A stretch of DNA of 5,187 nucleotides from Gemmatimonadaceae bacterium (GTDB lineage Bacteria > Gemmatimonadota > Gemmatimonadetes > Gemmatimonadales > Gemmatimonadaceae): positions 1-5,187 of the forward strand of contig JACDHQ010000202.1 of the NCBI GenBank assembly GCA_013820975.1, written 5' to 3'. Under the pieces are notes generated by a model, which made no database searches, was not told the origin of the DNA, and saw nothing but the letters and a program-made list of their open reading frames with translations. Both the position numbers and the translations under genes were made by a program. How positions within the stretch are numbered: the stretch's first letter is position 1; every line of letters begins with the position of its first letter. Positions 1-5,187 of this stretch are shown in pieces.

Positions 1-90
1 CGATACTGCGGCGGACGTGATCGGATGGTGGCGCGTGGGATCGGTTTGCTGCGGCGCGACAGTGGATCCCCCGCAACCTGTCGTTCCCCC

Positions 91-212
91 CAACAGGCGC
101 GCCGCGAAGCGGCGTCGCCGCCCCATCAGCACGGGCGAAGCCTCGTGCGCCCGGTCAGCAGGCGGCGAACGCCGCCAGCGCCCCAACAGCCGAGGGGCCG
201 ATGGGCTCGCGC
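91..212. repeat. Tandem array of imperfect ~30-nt GC-rich hairpin units
   Basis: Four consecutive units can be seen, each opening with a CAACAG-like box (91-96, 124-129, 156-161, 184-189; spacings 33, 32 and 28 nt) followed by an inverted repeat. Unit 1 pairs 96-105 with 109-119 around a GAA loop, with one bulged T at 115. Unit 2 pairs 129-136 with 140-148 around GAA, again with one bulged T, at 143. Unit 3 pairs 161-166 with 171-176 around GAAC, extended beyond an A-A mismatch. Unit 4 is weaker: 191-194 pairs with 206-209, with an inner CC/GG pair around GAT. Stem sequences differ between units while pairing and loop are kept, which argues for selection on structure. The array ends about 70 nt before the operon start. 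It could be a 3' UTR or mRNA-stabilising element of an upstream gene, a 5' leader of the operon, or a REP-like genomic repeat. It is not a CRISPR array because the repeats are not identical. Confidence 0.6.
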
Positions 213-282
213 GCAGCGCCGCGAGTCCCGGTCCCCGGCACCCCGAGCGCCGGCACTGCCTTTGCTTCTGCTGTCCCCGCTC

Positions 283-1161
283 ATGACAACTCAGGCTCTT
301 GAACGGCAGCCGTCGCGCCGGGATTCCGAACCGCTGCGGCAGCGGCTGGAGTCCCTGGAGCGGGAGGCTGGCGCCAATGCCCTCGCCGTCGCCGTGCACG
401 ATACGGCGACCGGCGAGGATTTCGGGATGCAACCCGATCGGTGGTTTCATGCGGCGAGCACCATCAAGGTGGCCATCCTCCTTGGGGTGTTCGGCGCGTT
501 CCATCGTGGGACCCTCTTCCCGCAGTCGCGCGTGCACGTGCGAAACCGCTTCTACAGCGCGTTCGACGGGCATGCGTTTCGTGTGCAGTCCGACCGGGAC
601 GGAAACTCGACGGTGCACTCGTCGATCGGCAAGACGATGCGCGTCGCCGAGCTCGCGCATCACATGATCGTGACCAGCAGCAACCTCGCGACGAACCTGC
701 TGCTCGACCTCGTCGGCGTCGAGCCGATCCAGCGGCTGCTCGACGAGCTCGGCATCGAGGGCATCGACCTGCGTCGGGGCGTCGAGGACGAACAGGCGTT
801 CGATCACGGCATCAGCAATCACGTGACGGCACGCGGGCTGGCGTCGCTGCTCGGGGCGATCGTCGCCCACCGCACGTTCACCCCCGAGCTGTCGGACGGG
901 ATGCTGGCGATCCTGCACGAGCAGGAGTTCCGCTCCGGGATCCCGGCGCGGCTGCCGAAGGGGGCGCGGGTCGCGCACAAGACCGGCGAGATCAGCACCG
1001 TGGCGCACGATGCGGGGGTGGTGTTTCCCCCGGGCCGCAAGCCGTTCGTGCTCGTGGTGCTGACCGAGTGGGATCCCGACGGCGGAAAGCGCATGAACCT
1101 CATCGCCCGCGCGTCGCTCGCGGTCTACGACCATTACGTGGCGGGAGGCGACGATGCCTGA
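283..1161 (+). CDS. Class A beta-lactamase-fold serine hydrolase, no signal peptide
   Basis: Encodes 292 residues. The active-site-serine beta-lactamase/transpeptidase motifs occur in order: S59-T-I-K62 (nucleophile and Lys), S132-S-N134 (SxN) and K233-T-G. Residue E168 lies 36 residues after S132, the same spacing as S130 to E166 in class A enzymes. However, the usual ExxLN omega-loop signature is replaced by E168-D-E-Q-A, so true beta-lactamase activity is doubtful. A D-aminopeptidase, esterase or carboxypeptidase-like role is equally possible. The frame stays open upstream to position 25, but that translation is Arg/Pro/Ala-rich low complexity covering the hairpin array, so I chose the ATG at 283. 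That start has no Shine-Dalgarno sequence, and the N-terminus is charged with no signal peptide, which predicts a cytosolic protein. Most family members are exported. It is the first gene of a tightly packed operon, and its stop overlaps the next start by 8 nt. Family assignment is firm; the substrate is unknown. Confidence 0.9.
   Translation: MTTQALERQPSRRDSEPLRQRLESLEREAGANALAVAVHDTATGEDFGMQPDRWFHAASTIKVAILLGVFGAFHRGTLFPQSRVHVRNRFYSAFDGHAFRVQSDRDGNSTVHSSIGKTMRVAELAHHMIVTSSNLATNLLLDLVGVEPIQRLLDELGIEGIDLRRGVEDEQAFDHGISNHVTARGLASLLGAIVAHRTFTPELSDGMLAILHEQEFRSGIPARLPKGARVAHKTGEISTVAHDAGVVFPPGRKPFVLVVLTEWDPDGGKRMNLIARASLAVYDHYVAGGDDA
1143..1148 (+). promoter_or_regulatory. Shine-Dalgarno site for the M15-like gene
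   Basis: GGGAGG sits 5 nt before the ATG at 1154, inside the 3' end of the preceding gene. It is the best ribosome-binding site in the window. It fixes the start of the second operon gene and the 8-nt overlap. Confidence 0.8.
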
Positions 1162-1792
1162 GACGGCAACGGCGACCTTTCCGCTGCGCGTGGTCGATGG
1201 GCGCCGCCTCGAGAAGCGGGTGCGCGATGCGCTCGACCCGGGTGGCACGCTGAGTGATGCCGACGGCCGCGCGCGGCAGCTGCCGCGCTACTTCTACGAG
1301 ATCCCGACGTGGGAGGATGCCGTGGGCACGCAGCTCGCGCCCAACTTCCACCTCTGGGAGCTCGTGCAGAGCGACGTGCGTGAAGCGTCGCCGCTGCGCG
1401 CCTTCCCGCGCTACGTGCCCTGCGCGGTGACGCTGCTCGCCTTCGCGCTCGAGCGGTTTCGCGATCACGTGGGCACTACCGTGCACGTCGCCGCGAATGG
1501 GGGATATCGGTCACCGCGGCATGCGCTGACGCACGGCGCCTCGACGCACTGCTGGGCGACGGCGGCGAACATCTACCGCATCGGGGATGCGTATCTCGAT
1601 ACTCCGGATGTGATCGACCGGTACGCCGCGATTGCACGGGATGCGCTGCCGGGGGTGTGGATCCGTCCCCATGGGGGCGGTCCCGGCCAGGTGGACGACC
1701 ACTTGCATATCGATGTCGGCTATGTGGTCTCGACCCCGCGAGAGGCGCCGGGCGAGCCGTTTCATCCAAAGCTCGAATGGGGGGCGCTGTGA
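1154..1792 (+). CDS. Divergent M15-type (D-Ala-D-Ala carboxypeptidase-like) protein
   Basis: Encodes 212 residues. The C-terminal half (about 105-192) reads as a peptidase M15A/PF08291-like domain: G117-Y-R-S-P121, then S130-T-H132-C-W-A-T-A-A-N139, then D182-H-L-H185-I-D187. In zinc-dependent M15 enzymes the middle motif is SxHxxGxAxD, where His and Asp bind zinc, and a later His completes the site. Here the first His (H132) and the late histidines (H183, H185) remain, but the Gly is A135 and the Asp is N139 (codon AAC). The enzyme may therefore bind metal weakly, use a different substrate, or be a non-catalytic binding subunit. Residues 60-104 contain an N-F-H-L-W-E-L segment that resembles the domain's usual N-terminal helix. 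There is no signal peptide, whereas classical M15 proteins work outside the membrane. It overlaps its upstream neighbour by 8 nt and its downstream neighbour by 4 nt (GTGA). The fold call is fairly confident; catalytic activity is uncertain. Confidence 0.75.
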   Translation: MPETATATFPLRVVDGRRLEKRVRDALDPGGTLSDADGRARQLPRYFYEIPTWEDAVGTQLAPNFHLWELVQSDVREASPLRAFPRYVPCAVTLLAFALERFRDHVGTTVHVAANGGYRSPRHALTHGASTHCWATAANIYRIGDAYLDTPDVIDRYAAIARDALPGVWIRPHGGGPGQVDDHLHIDVGYVVSTPREAPGEPFHPKLEWGAL

Positions 1793-3027
1793 GCGCGTCC
1801 GGGTTGCCCGCGAAGGGAAAGGGAAGTGCACCGGAGATCGTGCATCGCCCGGAGGAAAAGCAGCGCCTGCCGGCGATCGGCTTCGAGGCGGAGTTTGCCG
1901 TGGTAATGGATGGCGTGCAGGTGGAGCCCGAGCAGCTGTTCGGCAGCCCGACGCGCATCGTGCGCGAGCAGATGGTGCATCGCACCGGGCGGTCGTATCA
2001 CCTGCCGACGGGCGGTGCCGTCTACTTCGACACCGGCGTCATCGAGATCGCGACGCCGATGGTGGAGCTCGAACCTGGCTGTGCCGCGCAGGCGGGACGC
2101 ATCCTCTGGGAGAACATCCTCTACCTGCGCCGAGAGCTGGACGCGTGGGAGGAGCGCGAGGGCAAGAAGGTGCACCTCGCCGGCTTCAGCGCGCACTACA
2201 ACGTGTCGTTCGACGTGCCGCGCGACGAGCAGGGTGAGTCGCGCACCGTCGAGAAGCTCGCCTACCTGCTGACGCACATCCTCGCCTTCCCGGTGATGAT
2301 GCTCGCTGCCAATCGCCGATCGACCGGCGTCGGCGTGCGCCCGCGCGGCGACCGCATCGAGGTGACGGCGGACTTCACGCCGGATCCGGAGCTCATGATC
2401 GCGGCGGCCACGCTCATCGTGGCGGTCACGAGGACGGTCATGACGTGGCCATCGTACGAGCTCAGCGAGCTCGATCGCCACGAGATTCCCGTCGTCCGGG
2501 GGTTCGTGCCGAAGACGCACAGCTCCCGGCAGGGCTGGGTGGCGCGCTACGACTGCTTCGACCACAACCCGTTCTGCACCGACATCGACACCGACATCTG
2601 GACGACGACGCACGGCCGGTTGATGAGCTCCCGCAGGATGACGCGCCAGACGATCGCCCAGTTCCGCTACGCACTCGACTCACTCGGCGACGGGCGATCG
2701 ATCGACGTCATCGACCGGGTGCTGCGCGGCGAGAAGCGTACGCTGCTCGAGCTGGACGACCGTCCCGCGTCGTACGAGCACGTGGGAGCGCTCTGCAAGC
2801 TCGACATCGGCAGCTATTCGGAGCGGGACCTCCCGCGGTCGCGATACGAGCGGGTGGTCCGCCATGCGATCGCCGGCGATACGCTCAACGTGGCGAGCGA
2901 CAGCTACAAGGCGACGGGGATGAAGGGGTGGTCGCGTGTCGTGTTCCGCCGCGAGCGGGACGGGCGGCGGAGGATCTTCTCGCTCGACGAGCTCCTGCCG
3001 CACCTGCGCAACTGGCGGCGGACGTGA
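1789..3027 (+). CDS. Putative COOH-NH2 ligase (amidoligase/GCS-like, glutamine-synthetase fold)
   Basis: Encodes 412 residues from the GTG at 1789. That start overlaps the previous stop (GTGA), with a G-run at 1779-1784 as a possible ribosome site. Upstream in-frame codons duplicate the preceding gene and are rejected. The motifs match the glutamine synthetase/glutamate-cysteine ligase fold: G31-F-E33-A-E35 (metal-binding acids), D81-T-G-V-I-E86-I-A-T-P90, H136-Y-N138-V-S, and an R186/R189-I-E191 stretch that recalls the R-x-E nucleotide/phosphate-binding strand. Such enzymes use ATP to join a carboxylate to an amine through an acyl phosphate. It may belong to the amidoligase (PF12224), GCS2 or phage-type COOH-NH2 ligase groups; I cannot decide between them by eye. 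The C-terminal 160 residues are charged and look like a family-specific extension. It is predicted cytoplasmic and is the last gene of the operon. It presumably builds the amide bond of a substrate handled by the two hydrolase-like partners. The substrate cannot be read from sequence. Confidence 0.8.
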   Translation: MSASGLPAKGKGSAPEIVHRPEEKQRLPAIGFEAEFAVVMDGVQVEPEQLFGSPTRIVREQMVHRTGRSYHLPTGGAVYFDTGVIEIATPMVELEPGCAAQAGRILWENILYLRRELDAWEEREGKKVHLAGFSAHYNVSFDVPRDEQGESRTVEKLAYLLTHILAFPVMMLAANRRSTGVGVRPRGDRIEVTADFTPDPELMIAAATLIVAVTRTVMTWPSYELSELDRHEIPVVRGFVPKTHSSRQGWVARYDCFDHNPFCTDIDTDIWTTTHGRLMSSRRMTRQTIAQFRYALDSLGDGRSIDVIDRVLRGEKRTLLELDDRPASYEHVGALCKLDIGSYSERDLPRSRYERVVRHAIAGDTLNVASDSYKATGMKGWSRVVFRRERDGRRRIFSLDELLPHLRNWRRT

Positions 3028-3033
3028 CGCGGG

Positions 3034-3092
3034 GCTGACCGCGGCTCAGCGATTCCGCGAGCGCGACTCACCAGGGGCGTCGATGGCGCCCC
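3034..3092. terminator. Two GC hairpins in the convergent spacer, possible bidirectional terminator
   Basis: Between the convergent stops at 3027 and 3100 there are two inverted repeats. GCTGA (3034-3038) pairs with TCAGC (3046-3050) over a 7-nt loop, and GGGGCG (3074-3079) pairs with CGCCCC (3087-3092) over a 7-nt loop. Neither is followed by a T-run, so intrinsic termination is not proven. The position between two converging genes is the main support. Confidence 0.35.
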
Positions 3093-3099
3093 GCGTGGC

Positions 3100-3486
3100 T
3101 CACCCCTCGCGACGGCGGCCGCGGCGCCGTGCCGGCCGACGCTCGCCCCCGCCCTCGGCGCCCTCACGCCCGGAACGCTCCGCCCGCTCGGTCACCGAGC
3201 GGCGGCACGCCTCGAGGACGGCCTCGAGCGCCTCGATGCCATCGTCGGTCGCCTCGAGGAAGAGGTCGCTCACCGCGGACTCGGCCTGCTCCAGCTGCCG
3301 TACCAGCGCCTGCGCCTGCGCCCGGCTGGGCATGATGCCGCAGACCTTGGGGGTCGCGCGGTTCCCCGACGGCTTCCGGAGCACCGTGTAAGCGCCCCCG
3401 CGGGCCGGCTGGGTGAAATAGGGGGAGGCCGCGGGCTTCGCGCCGTGCGGACGCCGTGAACGTCTGGCTGAGTCCTTCGCTTCCAT
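3100..3486 (-). CDS. Small unrecognised protein with Arg-rich C-terminus
   Basis: Encodes 128 residues. I do not recognise a family. Codons have strong third-position G/C through most of the frame, which supports real coding on the minus strand. The layout is a basic N-terminus (residues 1-20), a middle part with P22-Y-F-T-Q and A32-Y-T-V-L-R-K-P-S-G (possibly strand-forming), and a helical, acidic segment from about 54 to 101 that could form an amphipathic or coiled-coil helix. It ends in an Arg-rich tail (residues 116-126, nine Arg). Two Cys (49, 94) are present. Opposite charges in helix and tail suggest nucleic-acid or protein binding, but this is inference. The ATG at 3486 is preceded by GAAGAG about 10 nt upstream, a weak ribosome site. 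The frame is open further upstream, including a TTG at 3546, so the start is not certain. It is convergent with the amidoligase operon and divergent from the GHL10 gene. Confidence 0.7.
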   Translation of the reverse strand: MEAKDSARRSRRPHGAKPAASPYFTQPARGGAYTVLRKPSGNRATPKVCGIMPSRAQAQALVRQLEQAESAVSDLFLEATDDGIEALEAVLEACRRSVTERAERSGREGAEGGGERRPARRRGRRREG

Positions 3487-3617
3487 TATGCTGATGCTCT
3501 TCAGGGCGTGCCGGGGCGAACCGCGGCCAGGCTGCAGCGCGAACAAGTCTCCGAGTTCATTCGACGGACGGCGAGAAGAATAGGCAACTTCGCTCGTGCG
3601 CGGAAAGGGGCGTGGGC

Positions 3618-3623
3618 TATAAT
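3618..3623 (+). promoter_or_regulatory. -10 promoter element, apparently giving a leaderless mRNA
   Basis: A perfect TATAAT lies 6 nt before the ATG at 3630. With normal -10 to +1 spacing, transcription would start at or beside the A of that ATG. There is no Shine-Dalgarno sequence next to the start; the nearest purine run (GGAAAGGGG, 3602-3610) is about 20 nt away. No clear TTGACA-like -35 is present at 16-18 nt spacing (3595-3600 is CGTGCG). An alternative is that the true promoter is elsewhere and this A/T patch is only an unstructured start region. Confidence 0.6.
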
Positions 3624-3629
3624 TGAACG

Positions 3630-5171
3630 ATGACCTTCCGTTTGTCGATTGTTCTCCTGCTCGCCGCGCTCGCCTGGTCCACGTCGCTCTGCGCACAGCG
3701 CCCCGACCGTACCCTCCCCGTCCAGAAGGACGTCGCGGGTCCCCCGCCGATCGCTCGCGAGTTCCGCGCCGCCTGGGTGGCGGCGGTCTCGCACATCGAC
3801 TGGCCGTCGCGCCGCGGGCTCACGGTTGCCGAGCAGAAGGCCGAGCTGCTCGTGATCCTCGACCGGCTCGTCGAGTTGCGGATGAACGCGATCGTGCTGC
3901 ACGTGCGCCCTGCCGGCGATGCGCTCTACGCGTCGCAGCTGGAGCCGTGGTCCACCTACCTCACCGGCAGGCAGGGGCAGGCGCCCAACCCGCTTTGGGA
4001 TCCGCTTGCGTTCGCGACGGGGGAAGCGCACGCGCGCGGACTCGAGATGCATGCGTGGTTCAACCCGTATCGTGCGTTCCACCCGTCCGGGCGCGGCGGT
4101 GACACGGCAAGCACGCACATCTACCGCCGGAATCCGGGGTTGGTGCGGCGCTACGGCGACCAGCTCTGGATGGACCCTGGCGATCCAGCGGTCCGGCGCC
4201 ACTCGCTCGCGGTCATTGCCGACGTCGTCAGCCGCTATGACATCGATGCGGTGCACCTCGACGATTACTTCTATCCGTACCGGATCCGGGGGAGCAACGG
4301 GCGCGAGGTCGAGTTCCCGGACGACGAGACGTACGCGGCCTACCGCCGCCGCGGCGGCACGCTCGGGCGGGGCGACTGGCGGCGCGACAACGTCAACCAG
4401 TTCGTGCGCGAGCTGTACGAGCAGACACGGCGCCAGAAGCCGCACGTGCGCGTCGGCATCTCCCCCTTCGGCATCTGGCGGCCGGGCTATCCTGCCGGCA
4501 TCACCGGCCTCGACGCCTACGAGTCGATCTATGCCGACTCGCGCCTCTGGCTGCAGCGCGGATGGGCGGACTACTACGTCCCGCAGCTCTACTGGCATCC
4601 CGATGCCGAGCGTCAGAGCTTCCACCGGCTGTTGGAGTGGTGGGGGAACCCGCAGCAGAACCCGCACGGCCGGCACATGTGGGCGGGGCTGTTCACCAGT
4701 CGCGTGATGCCCGGGAAGAGCAACCCGCAGTGGGGCGCCGACGTGATCACGCGCCAGATCAACATGACGCGTGACGACCGGGTGGCCTCGGGGCACGTGC
4801 ACTTCAGCATGGACGGCCTGCTGAAGAACCCCGACAACCTCTCGACGCGGCTCACCTCGACCCTGTACCGCGAGCCGGCGCTCGTGCCCGCAACCCCGTG
4901 GCTCGACTCGCCCGCGCCCGCCGCCCCGGCAGCGCGCCTCACGCGCGGTGCGCAGCCCGGATCCCATCGTCTCGAGCTGCGCTCCGTCGAGACGGTCCCC
5001 GCCCCGTGGCTCTGGACGGTCCAGTATCGCGATGCGGCGCAGGCGTGGCGGACGGAGATCCTTCCCGGGCGCCAGGGTACGCTTGCGCTCCCTGCTGGAG
5101 CGAACGACATCTGGGTGAGTGCCGTCAACCGCGTCGGTGCGCAGAGCGCTCTCGTTCCCGTCACCCCGTGA
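3630..5171 (+). CDS. Secreted GHL10-family glycosyl hydrolase (DigH/YngK-like)
   Basis: Encodes 513 residues. An N-terminal signal peptide (R4, hydrophobic 5-16, likely cleavage after C21-A22 before Q23) directs export. Cys21 is not in a good lipobox because -1 is Leu, so a lipoprotein is unlikely. Residues about 44-410 form the glycosyl-hydrolase-like 10 (PF02638, former DUF187) TIM-barrel region. Its signatures are E44-F-R-A-A-W-V with I56-D-W-P-S60, N86-A-I-V-L-H-V-R, H141-A-W-F-N-P-Y-R148, D204-I-D-A-V-H-L-D-D-Y213, V275-G-I-S-P-F-G-I-W283 and Y316-V-P-Q-L-Y-W322. Acidic residues D211/D212 at the strand end are candidate catalytic residues. E. coli DigH of this family cleaves peptidoglycan glycan strands stripped of stem peptides, so a role in cell-wall turnover or division is likely. 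Residues about 421-440 are a Pro/Ala linker, followed by a small beta-sandwich-like C-terminal domain (445-513; V499-N-R-V-G-A-Q-S resembles an Fn3 end strand). It is transcribed from its own apparent promoter. Confidence 0.92.
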   Translation: MTFRLSIVLLLAALAWSTSLCAQRPDRTLPVQKDVAGPPPIAREFRAAWVAAVSHIDWPSRRGLTVAEQKAELLVILDRLVELRMNAIVLHVRPAGDALYASQLEPWSTYLTGRQGQAPNPLWDPLAFATGEAHARGLEMHAWFNPYRAFHPSGRGGDTASTHIYRRNPGLVRRYGDQLWMDPGDPAVRRHSLAVIADVVSRYDIDAVHLDDYFYPYRIRGSNGREVEFPDDETYAAYRRRGGTLGRGDWRRDNVNQFVRELYEQTRRQKPHVRVGISPFGIWRPGYPAGITGLDAYESIYADSRLWLQRGWADYYVPQLYWHPDAERQSFHRLLEWWGNPQQNPHGRHMWAGLFTSRVMPGKSNPQWGADVITRQINMTRDDRVASGHVHFSMDGLLKNPDNLSTRLTSTLYREPALVPATPWLDSPAPAAPAARLTRGAQPGSHRLELRSVETVPAPWLWTVQYRDAAQAWRTEILPGRQGTLALPAGANDIWVSAVNRVGAQSALVPVTP

Positions 5172-5181
5172 CCTCCCCACC

Positions 5182-5187
5182 ATGACC
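5182..5187 (+). CDS. Possible start of a next gene, cut by window edge
   Basis: ATG-ACC lies 10 nt after the GHL10 stop. No purine-rich ribosome site precedes it (the upstream bases are CCTCCCCACC). Only two codons are visible, so this is offered only as a likely co-transcribed start with no identity. Confidence 0.2.

Noticed and set aside
91..212. CRISPR array
   Set aside because: Units are not identical, spacing is too short for repeat plus spacer, each unit is itself a hairpin, and no cas gene is present.
25..282. In-frame upstream extension of the beta-lactamase-like gene starting at the ATG at 25
   Set aside because: The extra 86 residues are low-complexity Arg/Pro/Ala/Ser, run straight through the hairpin array, match nothing in the fold and carry no signal peptide at the start. 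The ATG at 283 gives a normal family length.
17..286. Separate 89-residue reading frame over the hairpin array
   Set aside because: It is Arg-rich low complexity with no SD, and its composition is explained by the GC repeats.
441..1253. Long plus-strand frame overlapping the first two operon genes
   Set aside because: It is Arg/Ala-rich, out of frame with the motif-bearing gene, and typical of frame-shifted GC-rich coding DNA.
1657..1788. N-terminal extension of the ligase from the ATG at 1657
   Set aside because: It lies entirely inside the M15-like coding region. The GTG at 1789 with the GTGA overlap explains the start better.
1762..2613. Long open minus-strand frame antisense to the ligase gene
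   Set aside because: The translation is His/Arg/Val-rich with no recognisable domain. It is an expected antisense shadow of a high-GC3 gene.
3630..3695. Lipoprotein signal on the GHL10 protein (Cys21), as in E. coli DigH
   Set aside because: The residue before Cys is Leu rather than Gly, Ala or Ser, so the lipobox is poor. Signal peptidase I cleavage after Ala22 is more likely.
3501..5183. Very long open frame antisense to the GHL10 gene
   Set aside because: It mirrors the codon pattern of the true gene in GC-rich DNA, its product is Arg/Val/Pro-rich without motifs, and the plus strand has clear family signatures.

Overview
The window is very GC-rich, with strong G/C preference at third codon positions in every gene called. 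It looks like chromosomal DNA from a free-living, diderm-type bacterium. The exported GHL10/DigH-type glycosidase with a signal peptide ending in Cys-Ala-Gln, the SD-less starts and the general codon style would fit Gemmatimonadota or a similar high-GC phylum. That assignment is an impression, not something the sequence proves. No tRNA, rRNA, insertion sequence or true CRISPR array was seen.

Layout: positions 1-282 contain no convincing complete gene. The stretch may carry the last codons of an upstream gene (stop at 18-20), followed by a tandem series of short GC-rich hairpins (about 91-212) with GAA or GAT apical loops. Next comes a tight plus-strand three-gene operon, 283-3027: a serine hydrolase with a class A beta-lactamase fold, a divergent M15-type peptidase-like protein, and a glutamine synthetase/glutamate-cysteine ligase-fold (COOH-NH2 ligase, or amidoligase) enzyme. 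Its genes overlap by 8 and 4 nt, so they are probably translationally coupled. A 72-nt convergent spacer with two GC hairpins separates the operon from a small minus-strand gene (3100-3486) that I do not recognise. That gene is divergent from a plus-strand gene (3630-5171) for a secreted peptidoglycan-type glycosyl hydrolase (GHL10/DigH/YngK family). The glycosidase has a perfect TATAAT placed so that the transcript would begin at or beside the start codon. A further start codon may lie at 5182, at the window edge.

Functional reading: the three-gene operon pairs one amide-bond-forming enzyme with two proteins from families that normally act on D-amino-acid or peptidoglycan peptides. None of the three has a recognisable signal peptide. 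The inference is a cytoplasmic pathway that makes and trims or recycles a peptide-like metabolite or muropeptide. The M15-like member has a changed metal-site motif, and the beta-lactamase-like member lacks part of the omega-loop motif, so neither should be assumed to have the textbook activity. This operon is the strongest candidate for an undescribed system. The neighbouring GHL10 gene may share the cell-wall theme, but it is a separate transcription unit.
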